From the NCBI GenBank assembly GCA_023405565.1, contig JAEXXW010000340.1, positions 1-8,864 of the forward strand: a stretch of 8,864 bases of DNA. Direction: 5' to 3'. How positions within the stretch are numbered: the stretch's first letter is position 1; each line of letters starts with the position of its first letter. The notes beneath the pieces were generated by a model. It was not told the origin of the DNA and ran no database searches. It saw nothing but the letters and a program-made list of their open reading frames with translations. The stretch is from Pseudomonadota bacterium (GTDB lineage Bacteria; Pseudomonadota; Alphaproteobacteria; Rhizobiales; Xanthobacteraceae). Made by a program: the position numbers and the translations under genes. Below are positions 1 through 8,864 of the stretch, piece after piece.

Positions 1-274
1 TCTCTCGCGCAGGAAAATCGCTCGACGCTAGTCGCTGCAGACTATCAAGACTGACAAGCCGGTCATGCGCCTCCACCAGCACCGCCTGATAGAGGCCATT
101 TCGACTTCCGAAATGATAGTTGATCGAAGCGAGGTCTACTTCCGCCTGCACAGCAATCATCTTGTTCGTCGTCTCCGCGAACCCAGTCGACGCAAACAGT
201 TCGCCCGCCGCTTCCAATATGCGGCTATGGGTTGCCCCGCCGTCGCTACGCTGCGCACGAACCGTTTTTGTCAC
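1..274 (-). CDS. TetR/AcrR-family transcriptional regulator, CecR-like (3' end beyond window)
   Basis: Reading the minus strand from a GTG at 274 gives 91 codons open to the left edge, so only the N-terminal DNA-binding part is present. The pattern is that of TetR regulators: an amphipathic first helix (SRILEAAGELFASTGF, about residues 18-32), the helix-turn-helix (TTNKMIAVQAEVDLASINYHFGS split as ETTNKMIAVQAEV and DLASINYHFGS, residues 34-57) and the typical YHFGS...LYQAVL ending. An in-frame TGA lies upstream with no ATG or other start between it and the GTG, so the GTG is well supported; a GGAG lies 8 nt upstream. It follows the hydrolase gene by 58 nt on the same strand and may be co-transcribed with it. 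In E. coli the TetR protein CecR (YbiH) controls the related ybhGFSR pump genes, so local control of the divergent pump operon is a reasonable inference. The ligand-binding domain is not visible. Confidence 0.88.
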   Translation of the reverse strand, partial: MTKTVRAQRSDGGATHSRILEAAGELFASTGFAETTNKMIAVQAEVDLASINYHFGSRNGLYQAVLVEAHDRLVSLDSLQRLASSDFPARE

Positions 275-332
275 GGCCTCAACTCCATCACGGACGTCAT
301 CTATCGATCGCTCTCATCATTCGCACGAAGCC

Positions 333-1601
333 TCATGGTGATCCGCCAAGCAGTCGGGCGGTCTGGCTGAATGGTTCGGACAGGATGCGCCCTGTGGTAT
401 TGAGGAGGTAAACGCCCGCCTGCTGTACGCGCCCGACGAGCCGACCGTCCTGCGCTGCCGTGGCATAGCGTGCCGCGAAGGTGACGAAGCGGTCGTGGTT
501 TAACCCATCGGTTGCGGGCAAGGTCGAGATGTCGATTATCCCCAGGCCTTCCTCGCGGGCGATCTGCTGTGTTTCGGGATCGTCGGCACGAGCCAGACCG
601 AGACGAGGCCTGCCGCCGGTGATCCGACTTGAAACGGCCAGCGCGCGGTCGTCCGCCGACACAAGCACTGTCAATGGCGGCGATAAGCGGCCGACGACGG
701 CGGCCTGGCGGCGAAACACGTCGATATCGATATCGGGCGCCGCTAAGCCCACCTCAAGGCGAGCGACGACATCGTCCCGCCCCTGAAGGCGGAGTTGCCT
801 CAGTGCCTCCATGACCAGCCAAGCACCCATGCTATGGCCGATGACTGCGACGCGTCGGGGCGATCGCGACCGGCTTAACATCGTCAGAAGCTCGACGAGA
901 TCGTCGCGGGCATAGGTCGTTGAATCCCGATCGGCGACGTAGCCTCTGAAGTCAGCCCGGGAGGGCCATGAGAACAGGATCGGCACGGCTCGGACGCCGG
1001 CGTCGGCGCTCAGTTGAGCCAGACGGAACACCGCCTCTTGGTAGCTGTAGTTGTAGCCATGAACGAACACGATGGCCCTATCGGCGCCCGCCTTCTGCAT
1101 ATGATCGACGGCCTGCCCGAACGCCTTGTCGTCAAGTTGCCGATGGCTCGCCGTCACAAAGCTCCTTAATGGATCGCTGCCGGGCGAGACGACGGCCGCG
1201 GCAGGCTTGGCATCGGTGGAGGACCGTACCTGCCGCATCGTAAACTGTTCGCAGCTTAGCTTGCCCCGCCCGTCGCCGAACGTGGACGCGTTCCCTTGCG
1301 TTGGCGATCGATTGGTCACGGCGAGTATGGTGACATCCTTCGTGCTTACCGAGACCTTCGCCACGGGATCGAGCGCCTCGGGACCTGGACGCGTCGCACA
1401 ACCGGCCAAAGCCGTAGCAAGGGACGGAGCAAGGAAGACGCTCTTGTTGGATCGCGTGCGAGGGACGTTCGATGAGTCTCGTAGAGGAAATGCGAGCTCG
1501 CCCGTTGCCGACGCCGGAACATCTCTCCGGCTGAGCCAGCGGCAGCAGAAAGGCGTTCTGGCTGCCCGGTCGGATGGAGTGTAACCGGCGTTGCTCGACA
1601 T
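333..1601 (-). CDS. DUF900-type alpha/beta hydrolase, probable lipoprotein
   Basis: This is a serine hydrolase of the alpha/beta fold, 422 residues from the ATG at 1601. The family signature HGYN is at residues 181-184 and probably shapes the oxyanion region. The nucleophile elbow GHSMG is at 255-259 (Ser257), SADD at 315-318 is the likely acid site, and the late histidine in GLNHDRF is His369. A hydrophobic run followed by LAGC (Cys68) looks like a lipoprotein signal with lipobox, implying attachment to a membrane facing the periplasm. The start is uncertain: the lipobox Cys is unusually far from any start codon. Options are ATG 1601 (weak RBS), TTG 1613 with GGGAG six bases upstream, and TTG 1667, which lies inside the palindrome and is unlikely. 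The gene sits between the TetR gene and the divergent pump operon. The substrate is unknown; an esterase or lipase activity is the family expectation. Confidence 0.85.
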   Translation of the reverse strand: MSSNAGYTPSDRAARTPFCCRWLSRRDVPASATGELAFPLRDSSNVPRTRSNKSVFLAPSLATALAGCATRPGPEALDPVAKVSVSTKDVTILAVTNRSPTQGNASTFGDGRGKLSCEQFTMRQVRSSTDAKPAAAVVSPGSDPLRSFVTASHRQLDDKAFGQAVDHMQKAGADRAIVFVHGYNYSYQEAVFRLAQLSADAGVRAVPILFSWPSRADFRGYVADRDSTTYARDDLVELLTMLSRSRSPRRVAVIGHSMGAWLVMEALRQLRLQGRDDVVARLEVGLAAPDIDIDVFRRQAAVVGRLSPPLTVLVSADDRALAVSSRITGGRPRLGLARADDPETQQIAREEGLGIIDISTLPATDGLNHDRFVTFAARYATAAQDGRLVGRVQQAGVYLLNTTGRILSEPFSQTARLLGGSP

Positions 1602-1635
1602 TGTCACACTCAAGGGCTGCTCCCACACTTCGGAC

Positions 1636-1664
1636 TCGACAATAAACGTGCCGCATTCTAAATT
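1636..1664 (+). promoter_or_regulatory. Candidate promoter of the efflux operon
   Basis: A -35-like TCGACA (1636-1641, five of six matches to TTGACA) and a -10-like TAAATT (1659-1664, four of six) are separated by exactly 17 bp. The -10 lies inside the palindrome at 1658-1678, so repressor binding there would block it. The leader to the ATG at 1727 would be about 55 nt. Identified by eye only. Confidence 0.5.
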
Positions 1665-1678
1665 CAATTTAAATTTAG
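1658..1678. promoter_or_regulatory. 21-bp palindrome, candidate TetR-family operator
   Basis: Arms CTAAATT and AATTTAG flank a short AT-rich centre. Counting around the central base, nine of ten position pairs are complementary. It lies in the divergent intergenic region between the hydrolase and the membrane fusion protein gene, covers the plus-strand -10 candidate, and overlaps TAGAAT (minus strand, 1660-1655), a possible -10 for the opposite direction. Length, symmetry and position fit a TetR-family operator. The assignment to the neighbouring regulator is inference. Confidence 0.6.
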
Positions 1679-1726
1679 TGAGGCTGCCCGTGAGGCGGTT
1701 TCTAGGCTGTTCGGGAATTCCGCCGC

Positions 1727-2718
1727 ATGAAGAGAATTATCCTCCTTGTCCTGCTGATCGCCGCCGGTGCTGCCGGCTGGTACTGGTGGAGTCACCGCAC
1801 AACAGGCGCCGCCGACACGCTGGCACTGCACGGCAATGTGGACATCCGCCAGATTTCCCTGGCTTTCGACGGCAGCGGTCGGATCGCCGAACTACGCGCC
1901 GAGGAAGGAGACCAAGTGCGCGCGGGGCAGGTCATCGCCGTGCTGGACACCCGAACGCTCGAGCTTCAGGCGCAGCAGCAGGAGGCCAATGTCGAGGCGC
2001 AGCGGCAGACGCTTTTGAGGCTGCGCAACGGTTCGCGGCCGGAGGAGATTGCCCAGGCGCGCGCGCAACTGGCGTCCGCCGAAGCGTCCGCCTCACGGGC
2101 CGATCTAGACTTTTCTCGCGCGACTGGTCTGCAAACCGCCGCGAGTGGGGCTATCAGCCAGCAGAACGTCGATCAGAGGCGCGCCGACGCACAGACTGCA
2201 AGGGCCAAGGTCAACGAATTGCAAGCCGCCCTTCAATTGGCTGAGGCCGGCACGCGGGCCGAGGAGATCGCCGCGGCCGCCGCCCAGCTTAAGGCGTCGG
2301 AAGCCAATCTCGCGCTGCTGCGGCATCAGATCGATCAGGGGCAGCTTCGGGTGCCGGTGGACGCTGTCGTCCGCTCGCGGCTGCGCGAGCCGGGCGATAT
2401 GGTCACGTCGTCTTCTGCGGTGTTCTCGCTGGCGCTCACTGATCCGAAATGGATCCGCGTCTATGTGGGTGAACCCGATCTCGGCAAGATCAAGCCTGGC
2501 ATGCCGGCGCAGGTCTTCACCGACAGTCATCCGGAGCGGCCGGTCGCCGGCACGGTCGGCTATATCTCGTCGGTTGCCGAGTTCACCCCGAAATCGGTCC
2601 AGACCGAGGAGCTGCGCACCAATCTCGTCTACGAGGTGCGGGTCCTCGTCGAGGATGCCGGCAATGATCTGCGCCTCGGCCAGCCCGCAACGGTCCGCCT
2701 GGCGGTCCGCACCGCGCC

Positions 2719-2722
<4 letters not shown>
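1727..2722 (+). CDS. ybhG: HlyD/YbhG-like periplasmic membrane fusion protein
   Basis: Adaptor subunit (331 aa) expected to link the inner-membrane ABC pump to an outer-membrane channel across the periplasm. Residues 3-19 form an uncleaved-looking N-terminal membrane anchor. A first lipoyl half follows (about 35-75, with GSGRIAEL and GDQVRAGQVIAVLD), then a long alanine/glutamine-rich coiled-coil hairpin (about 76-200), the second lipoyl half (about 205-236, REPGDMV) and a beta-barrel domain (about 240-325). The hairpin contains a related pair, RPEEIAQARAQLASAEA (104-120) and RAEEIAAAAAQLKASEA (177-193), one on each helix. The segment TPKSVQTEELRTNLVYEVRV (288-306 region) is characteristic of YbhG-type adaptors. 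The RBS is weak (GGGA about 11 nt upstream). The stop overlaps the start of the ATPase gene by ATGA. The symbol is by analogy with E. coli. Confidence 0.9.
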
Positions 2723-4481
<1,759 letters not shown>

Positions 4482-4485
<4 letters not shown>

Positions 4486-5612
4486 GTTCGTCCGGCTTCG
4501 CCATTCGCCTCATCGCCCTGACCCGCAAGGAGACCCGGCAGATGCTGCGGGACCGCAGCAATCTGGTCGTCGGGCTTTTGCTGCCAGTCGTGCTGATCCT
4601 GCTGTTCGGTTATGGCCTGTCTTTCGACGTCAAGGACGCCCGGGTCACCGTCGTGCTGGAGGACGGTTCCCCGACCGCGCGGGATACCGTCGCCGGCTTG
4701 CGGGGATCGCCCTATCTCGCGCCGAGATGGGCGACGTCGATGGCGGAGGCCGAGCGCATGATCCGCGCTGGTCAGAGCGACGCCATCCTGCGCGTGCCGG
4801 CCGACTTCTCGAGGCGCCTGGCCGCCGGCGAGGGACAATTGCAATTGCTGCTCAACGGTGTCGATTCCAACACCGCGTCCTCCATCGAAAGCTATGTCGG
4901 CGGAGCGCTCGCCATCCCGACGCAGCAGCAGGTCGATCGCGCCGGCAACAAGCCTGCCGGCGTTGGCAGCGTCGTCATCGTCCAGCGCATGTGGTTCAAC
5001 GAGGCTGGCGAAAGCACATGGTATCTCGTGCCGGGTCTCGTGGTGCTGATCATGACCCTGGTCGGCGCCTTCCTGACCTCGCTGCTGGTCGCGCGCGAAT
5101 GGGAACGCGGCACGCTGGAGTCGCTGTTCGTCACGCCGGTCCGGCCGCTCGAAATCGTGCTCGCCAAGCTCGCGCCCTATGTCGTCATCGGCGCCATCGA
5201 CCTCGTCATGTGCCTGCTGGCCGCGAAATTCCTGTTCCAGGTGCCCATGCGCGGCTCGTTATGGGTGATCATCCTCTCCTCGGTTCTCTATCTGATGGTC
5301 TCCCTCGGCCTCGGCCTGTTCATCTCCGCCACAACGCGCAACCAGTTCGCGGCAAGCCAGATGGCGCTGCTGACCAGCTTCATGCCAGCGATGATGCTGT
5401 CGGGCTTCGTCTTCGATCTGCGCAACGTGCCGGTGATCATTCAGGTGATCAGCCAATTCCTCCCGGCCACCCACTTCATGGGGCTGATCAAGACCCTGTT
5501 TATGGCCGGCGACTACTGGCCCGATGTCCTGCGCAGTTGCGCGATCCTCGCGCTCTACGCCGCGGCGCTGATCGCGCTGACGCGCCGCGCGCTCAAGAAG
5601 AAGCTGGATTGA
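4482..5612 (+). CDS. ybhS: ABC-2 type permease, first of pair (YbhS type)
   Basis: Inner-membrane transport subunit, 376 aa. It has the ABC-2 layout: a cytoplasmic N-terminal stretch (TRKETRQMLRDRSNL), membrane segment 1 (about 28-46), a large extracytoplasmic domain (about 48-178), then five further membrane segments (about 182-203, 229-253, 260-282, 291-312, 350-367). The conserved cytoplasmic stretch AREWERGTLESLFVTPVRP (204-222) is the expected contact with the ATPase. WFNEAGES (171-178), just before segment 2, matches the WFNP element of the partner permease. It begins within the ATGA overlap with the ATPase gene; GGGGG lies about 8 nt upstream of the ATG. It probably pairs with the next permease as a heterodimer. 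The substrate cannot be read from sequence; drug efflux is known for E. coli relatives. Confidence 0.92.
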
Positions 5613-5616
5613 GACG

Positions 5617-6729
5617 ATGGTCGCGCTGATCGACTACCTCGCGAAGATTGTATCGCTGTTCCGCAAGGAAATGCTGGCGCTCGTCAAGGACCCGGCCAAC
5701 CGCGCTCTGCTGATCATGCCGGCGCTGATGCAGGCCCTGCTGTTCGGATACGGCGCGACCTACGATCTTACCCATGTGCCCTATGCCGTCCTCGACCAGA
5801 GTCGCGGGGCGGCCTCCACGGAACTGCTCGCGAAGCTCGACGGCACCGGCGTGTTCGAGCGCGTGGCCACGCTGACCTCCTCCGACCAGATCGCAGGCGT
5901 AATCGACAGCGGCGATGCCCTGCTGGTGGTCAGCATTCCGTCCGACTTCGAAGCACACCTTGCCGCCCGGCGGCAGGCGCCCCTGCAGGTCATCCTTGAC
6001 GGGCGCAACTCCTCGACAGCGGGGTCGGCAGCTGGCTACCTCTCGTCGATCGTTGCAAGCTACAATCAATCCCTCTCCGACGCGGCGTCGATCACCGTCG
6101 TCCGGCGCTCGTGGTTCAACCCGAACCTCGAATCGCGCTGGAACCTCATGCCGGCACTGATCGCCTCGCTCAGCATGATGCAGACCCTGATGCTGGCGGC
6201 CCTGTCGGTGGCACGGGAGCGCGAACAGGGCACGTTCGATCAGCTTCTGGTGACGCCGTTGACGCCGCTGCAAATCCTGATCGGCAAGGCACTGCCCTCG
6301 ATCCTCGTCGGCCTGCTGCAGTCGACGATCATCTTCCTGATCATCCTGTTCTGGTTCCAGATCCCGATGAACGGCTCGGTCTTGCTGCTCTATCTCGGGC
6401 TCGTCACCTTCACGACCGCCTCGGTCGGCATCGGGCTGTCGATCTCGGCCGTGTCGCTGACCATGCAGCAGGCCATGCTCTACACCTTCATGATGGTCAT
6501 GCCGCTGATGCTGCTGTCCGGACTGCTGACGCCCGTGCGCAACATGCCCTATATTCTGCAGGTCGTCACCTATGTGAACCCGCTGCGCTTCGGCATCGAT
6601 CTCGCGCGCCGCGTCTATCTCGAAGGCGCTGGTATTGCCGATGTCGTGTTCAACTTCGTTCCGCTGATGGCCGTCGCCGCCGTCACCCTGCCGCTAGCGG
6701 CATGGCTGTTCAGGAACAGGCTCGCTTAG
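5617..6729 (+). CDS. ybhR: ABC-2 type permease, second of pair (YbhR type)
   Basis: Second inner-membrane transport subunit, 370 aa, clearly a paralogue of the preceding gene. Membrane segment 1 is at about 28-46, an extracytoplasmic domain at about 48-176 (with RRSWFNPNLESRWNLMP at 163-179), and further segments at about 178-198, 222-247, 254-277, 285-305 and 342-364. The ATPase-contact stretch reads AREREQGTFDQLLVTPLTP (199-217). The start lies 4 bp after the stop of the upstream permease, with no strong RBS of its own, which fits translational coupling. It is the last gene of the operon. The ending FRNRLA is a normal family end, so the gene looks complete despite the genomic junction downstream. 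Confidence 0.92.
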   Translation: MVALIDYLAKIVSLFRKEMLALVKDPANRALLIMPALMQALLFGYGATYDLTHVPYAVLDQSRGAASTELLAKLDGTGVFERVATLTSSDQIAGVIDSGDALLVVSIPSDFEAHLAARRQAPLQVILDGRNSSTAGSAAGYLSSIVASYNQSLSDAASITVVRRSWFNPNLESRWNLMPALIASLSMMQTLMLAALSVAREREQGTFDQLLVTPLTPLQILIGKALPSILVGLLQSTIIFLIILFWFQIPMNGSVLLLYLGLVTFTTASVGIGLSISAVSLTMQQAMLYTFMMVMPLMLLSGLLTPVRNMPYILQVVTYVNPLRFGIDLARRVYLEGAGIADVVFNFVPLMAVAAVTLPLAAWLFRNRLA

Positions 6730-6771
6730 CCGCACGGTGCAGGAGCCTGATCGCGCCGGACATGAAGGTGT

Positions 6772-6820
6772 AGGCTGCCGCTGTGAGCGAGTGGGACATG
6801 CGCGCTGGCGGCGGCAGCCT
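6772..6820. repeat. Inverted repeat, 10-bp arms
   Basis: AGGCTGCCGC (6772-6781) and its exact reverse complement GCGGCAGCCT (6811-6820) are separated by 29 nt. The first arm begins 42 nt after the efflux operon stop. It could form a stem in the operon's 3' end, but no T-run follows, so it is not a standard intrinsic terminator. Confidence 0.5.
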
Positions 6821-6862
6821 GCGAACAGGAACTCGTCCGCCTGCGCCCGAAACGATCTTGCC

Positions 6863-6915
6863 GTCAGCATCCGCGCTGTCCTACGCGGCGCTCCGGTCAG
6901 CCCGGATGCTGACCG
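6863..6915. repeat. Overlapping alternative hairpins sharing a GCTGAC arm
   Basis: CGGTCAGC (6894-6901) pairs perfectly with GCTGACCG (6908-6915) over a 6-nt loop. The same right arm can instead pair with an upstream copy: GTCAGCATCCG (6863-6873) is the exact reverse complement of CGGATGCTGAC (6903-6913). The two structures are mutually exclusive. No U-tract follows. It could be a processing or stability element at the 3' end of the operon mRNA, or a relic of a mobile-element end. Confidence 0.5.
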
Positions 6916-6938
6916 ACAGCGGCCGGGTTCTAACTTAA

Positions 6939-7691
<753 letters not shown>

Positions 7692-7704
7692 GAATGTTGC
7701 GAAT

Positions 7705-8466
7705 ATGAATAACAGCTTCGAAGGCAAAGTCGCGTTCATCACCGGTGCTGCTGCCGGGATTGGATTGGCAACGGCGTCGGCCTTCGCGCATTCTGGCGCT
7801 TCAGTGATATTAGCGGACGTCGATGTAGAAGCGGTCAGCGCCAGTGCTAAAATGCTTTCAGACGATGGCCTTAATGCCGTTTCCGCATGGTGTGATGTCG
7901 CTGATGAAGCGAGCGTCGCATCAGCGGTTGATAAAGCGCTTTCCGCGTATGGTCGTCTGGATGCTGCGTTTAACAATGCTGGCATCCATGTCGTTAAGGC
8001 AGACACTGCAGATGTGGAAATGAGTGATTTTGACCGAATCATTGCAATAAATCTTCGGGGCGTTTTCACTTGCATGAAATATGAGCTGCAGCACATGCGC
8101 AAACAAGGCAGCGGGGCGATTGTCAATTGCTCTTCGCAGAGTGGATTTGTCGGCATCGCTGGGTTGAGCGCTTATACGGCCTCGAAACACGGCGTAATTG
8201 GGCTGACCAAGGCTGCCGCTCTTGAATACGCAGCCGGGGGAATCCGCATCAACGCAGTATGCCCTGGTACTACCGAGACCCCCCTGGTCAAACGGCTTTC
8301 AGAAGAGGAGCCGGGCAGGCTTGATGCGGTGATCGCTGATATTCCGCTCGGCAGGGTCGGCCGTCCCGAAGAGATTGCTGCCGCTGTTCTTTGGCTCTGC
8401 TCAGATAGTTCGAGCTTCATGATCGGACAAACTATAACGCCGGATGGCGGATATTGTGCACGCTGA
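7705..8466 (+). CDS. Short-chain dehydrogenase/reductase (classical SDR)
   Basis: A complete 253-residue NAD(P)-dependent oxidoreductase of the classical SDR type. The Rossmann nucleotide-binding motif TGAAAGIG is at 13-20. An acidic Asp38 ends strand 2 (ILADVD), which in this family favours NAD(H) over NADP(H). NNAG is at 90-93. The catalytic tetrad is Asn116, Ser144 (NCSSQSG), Tyr157 and Lys161 (YTASK). PGTTETPL (187-194) and a C-terminal TPDGGYCAR fit cofactor-loop and end patterns. ATG 7705 was chosen because MNNSFEGKVAFITG gives the normal family N-terminus; a longer frame from 7657 would overlap the reductase and add an atypical leader. The substrate is unknown, probably a secondary alcohol or ketone. 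It lies between the broken aldo/keto reductase and the ABM-domain gene, 24 bp before the latter. Confidence 0.93.
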   Translation: MNNSFEGKVAFITGAAAGIGLATASAFAHSGASVILADVDVEAVSASAKMLSDDGLNAVSAWCDVADEASVASAVDKALSAYGRLDAAFNNAGIHVVKADTADVEMSDFDRIIAINLRGVFTCMKYELQHMRKQGSGAIVNCSSQSGFVGIAGLSAYTASKHGVIGLTKAAALEYAAGGIRINAVCPGTTETPLVKRLSEEEPGRLDAVIADIPLGRVGRPEEIAAAVLWLCSDSSSFMIGQTITPDGGYCAR

Positions 8467-8478
8467 GATTCCCTTTAT

Positions 8479-8483
8479 GAGGA
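8479..8483 (+). promoter_or_regulatory. Ribosome binding site of the ABM-domain gene
   Basis: GAGGA ends 7 nt before the ATG at 8491 and fixes that start. It is the clearest Shine-Dalgarno in the downstream cluster. Confidence 0.65.
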
Positions 8484-8490
8484 TTTCGGA

Positions 8491-8864
8491 ATGAAGCTCT
8501 TTAGAAGTTTATCGGCGGTGCTTTTCACCGTGATGAGTTTGACTTCTTTGAGTTTGGCGTCCGACAAGCAGCCCTACCTAAGGGTCGCAGAACTAGAGAT
8601 AGATCCGGCGCAGATCGATGCATTCAACAAAGCCATCAAAGAGGGGATCGAGGCGGCTGTCAGCCTGGAACCCGGAGTATTGATGCTATTTGCCGTAGCC
8701 GAAAAAGAGAATCCGAATCGGATTCGGGTTTTTGAGGCTTATACAGATGAGCCTGCCTACCAAAAGCATCTGCAGGAGCCCCACTTCAGAAAATTTCGCG
8801 ATCTTACCGATGGAATGGTAAAGTCTCGAAAATTAGTTGATGCAGTTCCTATCGTTCTTGATGC
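8491..8864 (+). CDS. Secreted ABM-domain (putative monooxygenase) protein, 3' end beyond window
   Basis: 124 codons are present before the right edge. Residues 1-23 form a classical signal peptide: Lys/Arg at the N-terminus, a hydrophobic core (LSAVLFTVMSLTSLSLA) and probable cleavage after Ala23. The mature part resembles the antibiotic biosynthesis monooxygenase fold (dimeric alpha/beta barrel): strand RVAELEIDP, helix QIDAFNKAIKEGIEAAVSLEPG, strand VLMLFAVAEKENPNRIRVFEAYTD (shown here as the pieces VLMLFAVAE and RIRVFEAY), helix YQKHLQEPHFRKFRD. Such domains include cofactor-free quinol oxygenases, but many members have no proven activity. Export to the periplasm is less usual than a cytosolic location. 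The gene follows the SDR by 24 bp with its own good RBS, so it is likely in one transcript and may act on the same compound class. Confidence 0.82.
   Translation, partial: MKLFRSLSAVLFTVMSLTSLSLASDKQPYLRVAELEIDPAQIDAFNKAIKEGIEAAVSLEPGVLMLFAVAEKENPNRIRVFEAYTDEPAYQKHLQEPHFRKFRDLTDGMVKSRKLVDAVPIVLD

Noticed and set aside
722..735. Perfect palindrome CGATATCGATATCG
   Set aside because: It lies within the hydrolase coding region and results from an alternating Asp-Ile stretch; there is no reason to treat it as a regulatory site.
1665..1667. TTG as start of the hydrolase
   Set aside because: It lies within the palindrome and promoter region and has no RBS; ATG 1601 or TTG 1613 (GGGAG upstream) are better.
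1678..1696. Direct repeat GTGAGGC spaced 12 bp in the leader of the pump operon
   Set aside because: Seven-base repeats are common in GC-rich DNA and nothing else supports a binding role.
6772..6820. Intrinsic terminator for the efflux operon
   Set aside because: The stem has a 29-nt loop and no T-run follows, so a standard rho-independent terminator is not supported.

Overview
The window looks like chromosome or large-plasmid DNA from a GC-rich proteobacterium, most likely an alphaproteobacterium. This rests on the GC-rich codon use, on the tight run of YbhG/YbhF/YbhS/YbhR-like genes, and on the presence of a DUF900-type serine hydrolase. The genus cannot be fixed from the sequence alone.

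Region 1 (about 1-1680, minus strand) holds the N-terminal 91 codons of a TetR-family regulator that runs off the left edge (GTG start at 274). Upstream of it on the same strand is a DUF900-type alpha/beta hydrolase with a lipoprotein-like LAGC box. A near-perfect 21-bp palindrome at 1658-1678 sits in the divergent intergenic region. It overlaps the -10 of a good plus-strand promoter candidate and is the best operator candidate for the regulator.

Region 2 (1727-6729, plus strand) is a four-gene efflux operon: an HlyD/YbhG membrane fusion protein, a fused double ATPase (YbhF type), and two ABC-2 permeases (YbhS and YbhR types). The first three genes overlap by 4 bp (ATGA) and the last is 4 bp downstream, so this is one translationally coupled unit. 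In E. coli the related ybhGFSR genes are controlled by the TetR-family protein CecR (YbiH). The same kind of regulator next to the same kind of pump here suggests a conserved regulator-pump module, with a hydrolase added between them. The outer-membrane channel is not encoded in the window. The ATPase is clearly asymmetric: NBD1 lacks the H-loop histidine and NBD2 has a degenerate signature, and both defects fall in the same composite ATP site.

Region 3 (6730-about 6965) is non-coding as far as I can tell. It has several inverted repeats and marks a junction. Downstream the DNA is visibly less GC-rich and codon use changes.

Region 4 (about 6966-8864, plus strand) begins abruptly inside an aldo/keto reductase gene that lacks its first ~115 codons, including three of the four catalytic residues. 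It continues with an intact short-chain dehydrogenase/reductase and a secreted ABM-domain protein that is cut by the right edge. This looks like the remaining part of a catabolic or detoxification cluster whose left side was removed by recombination, with the efflux module now abutting it.
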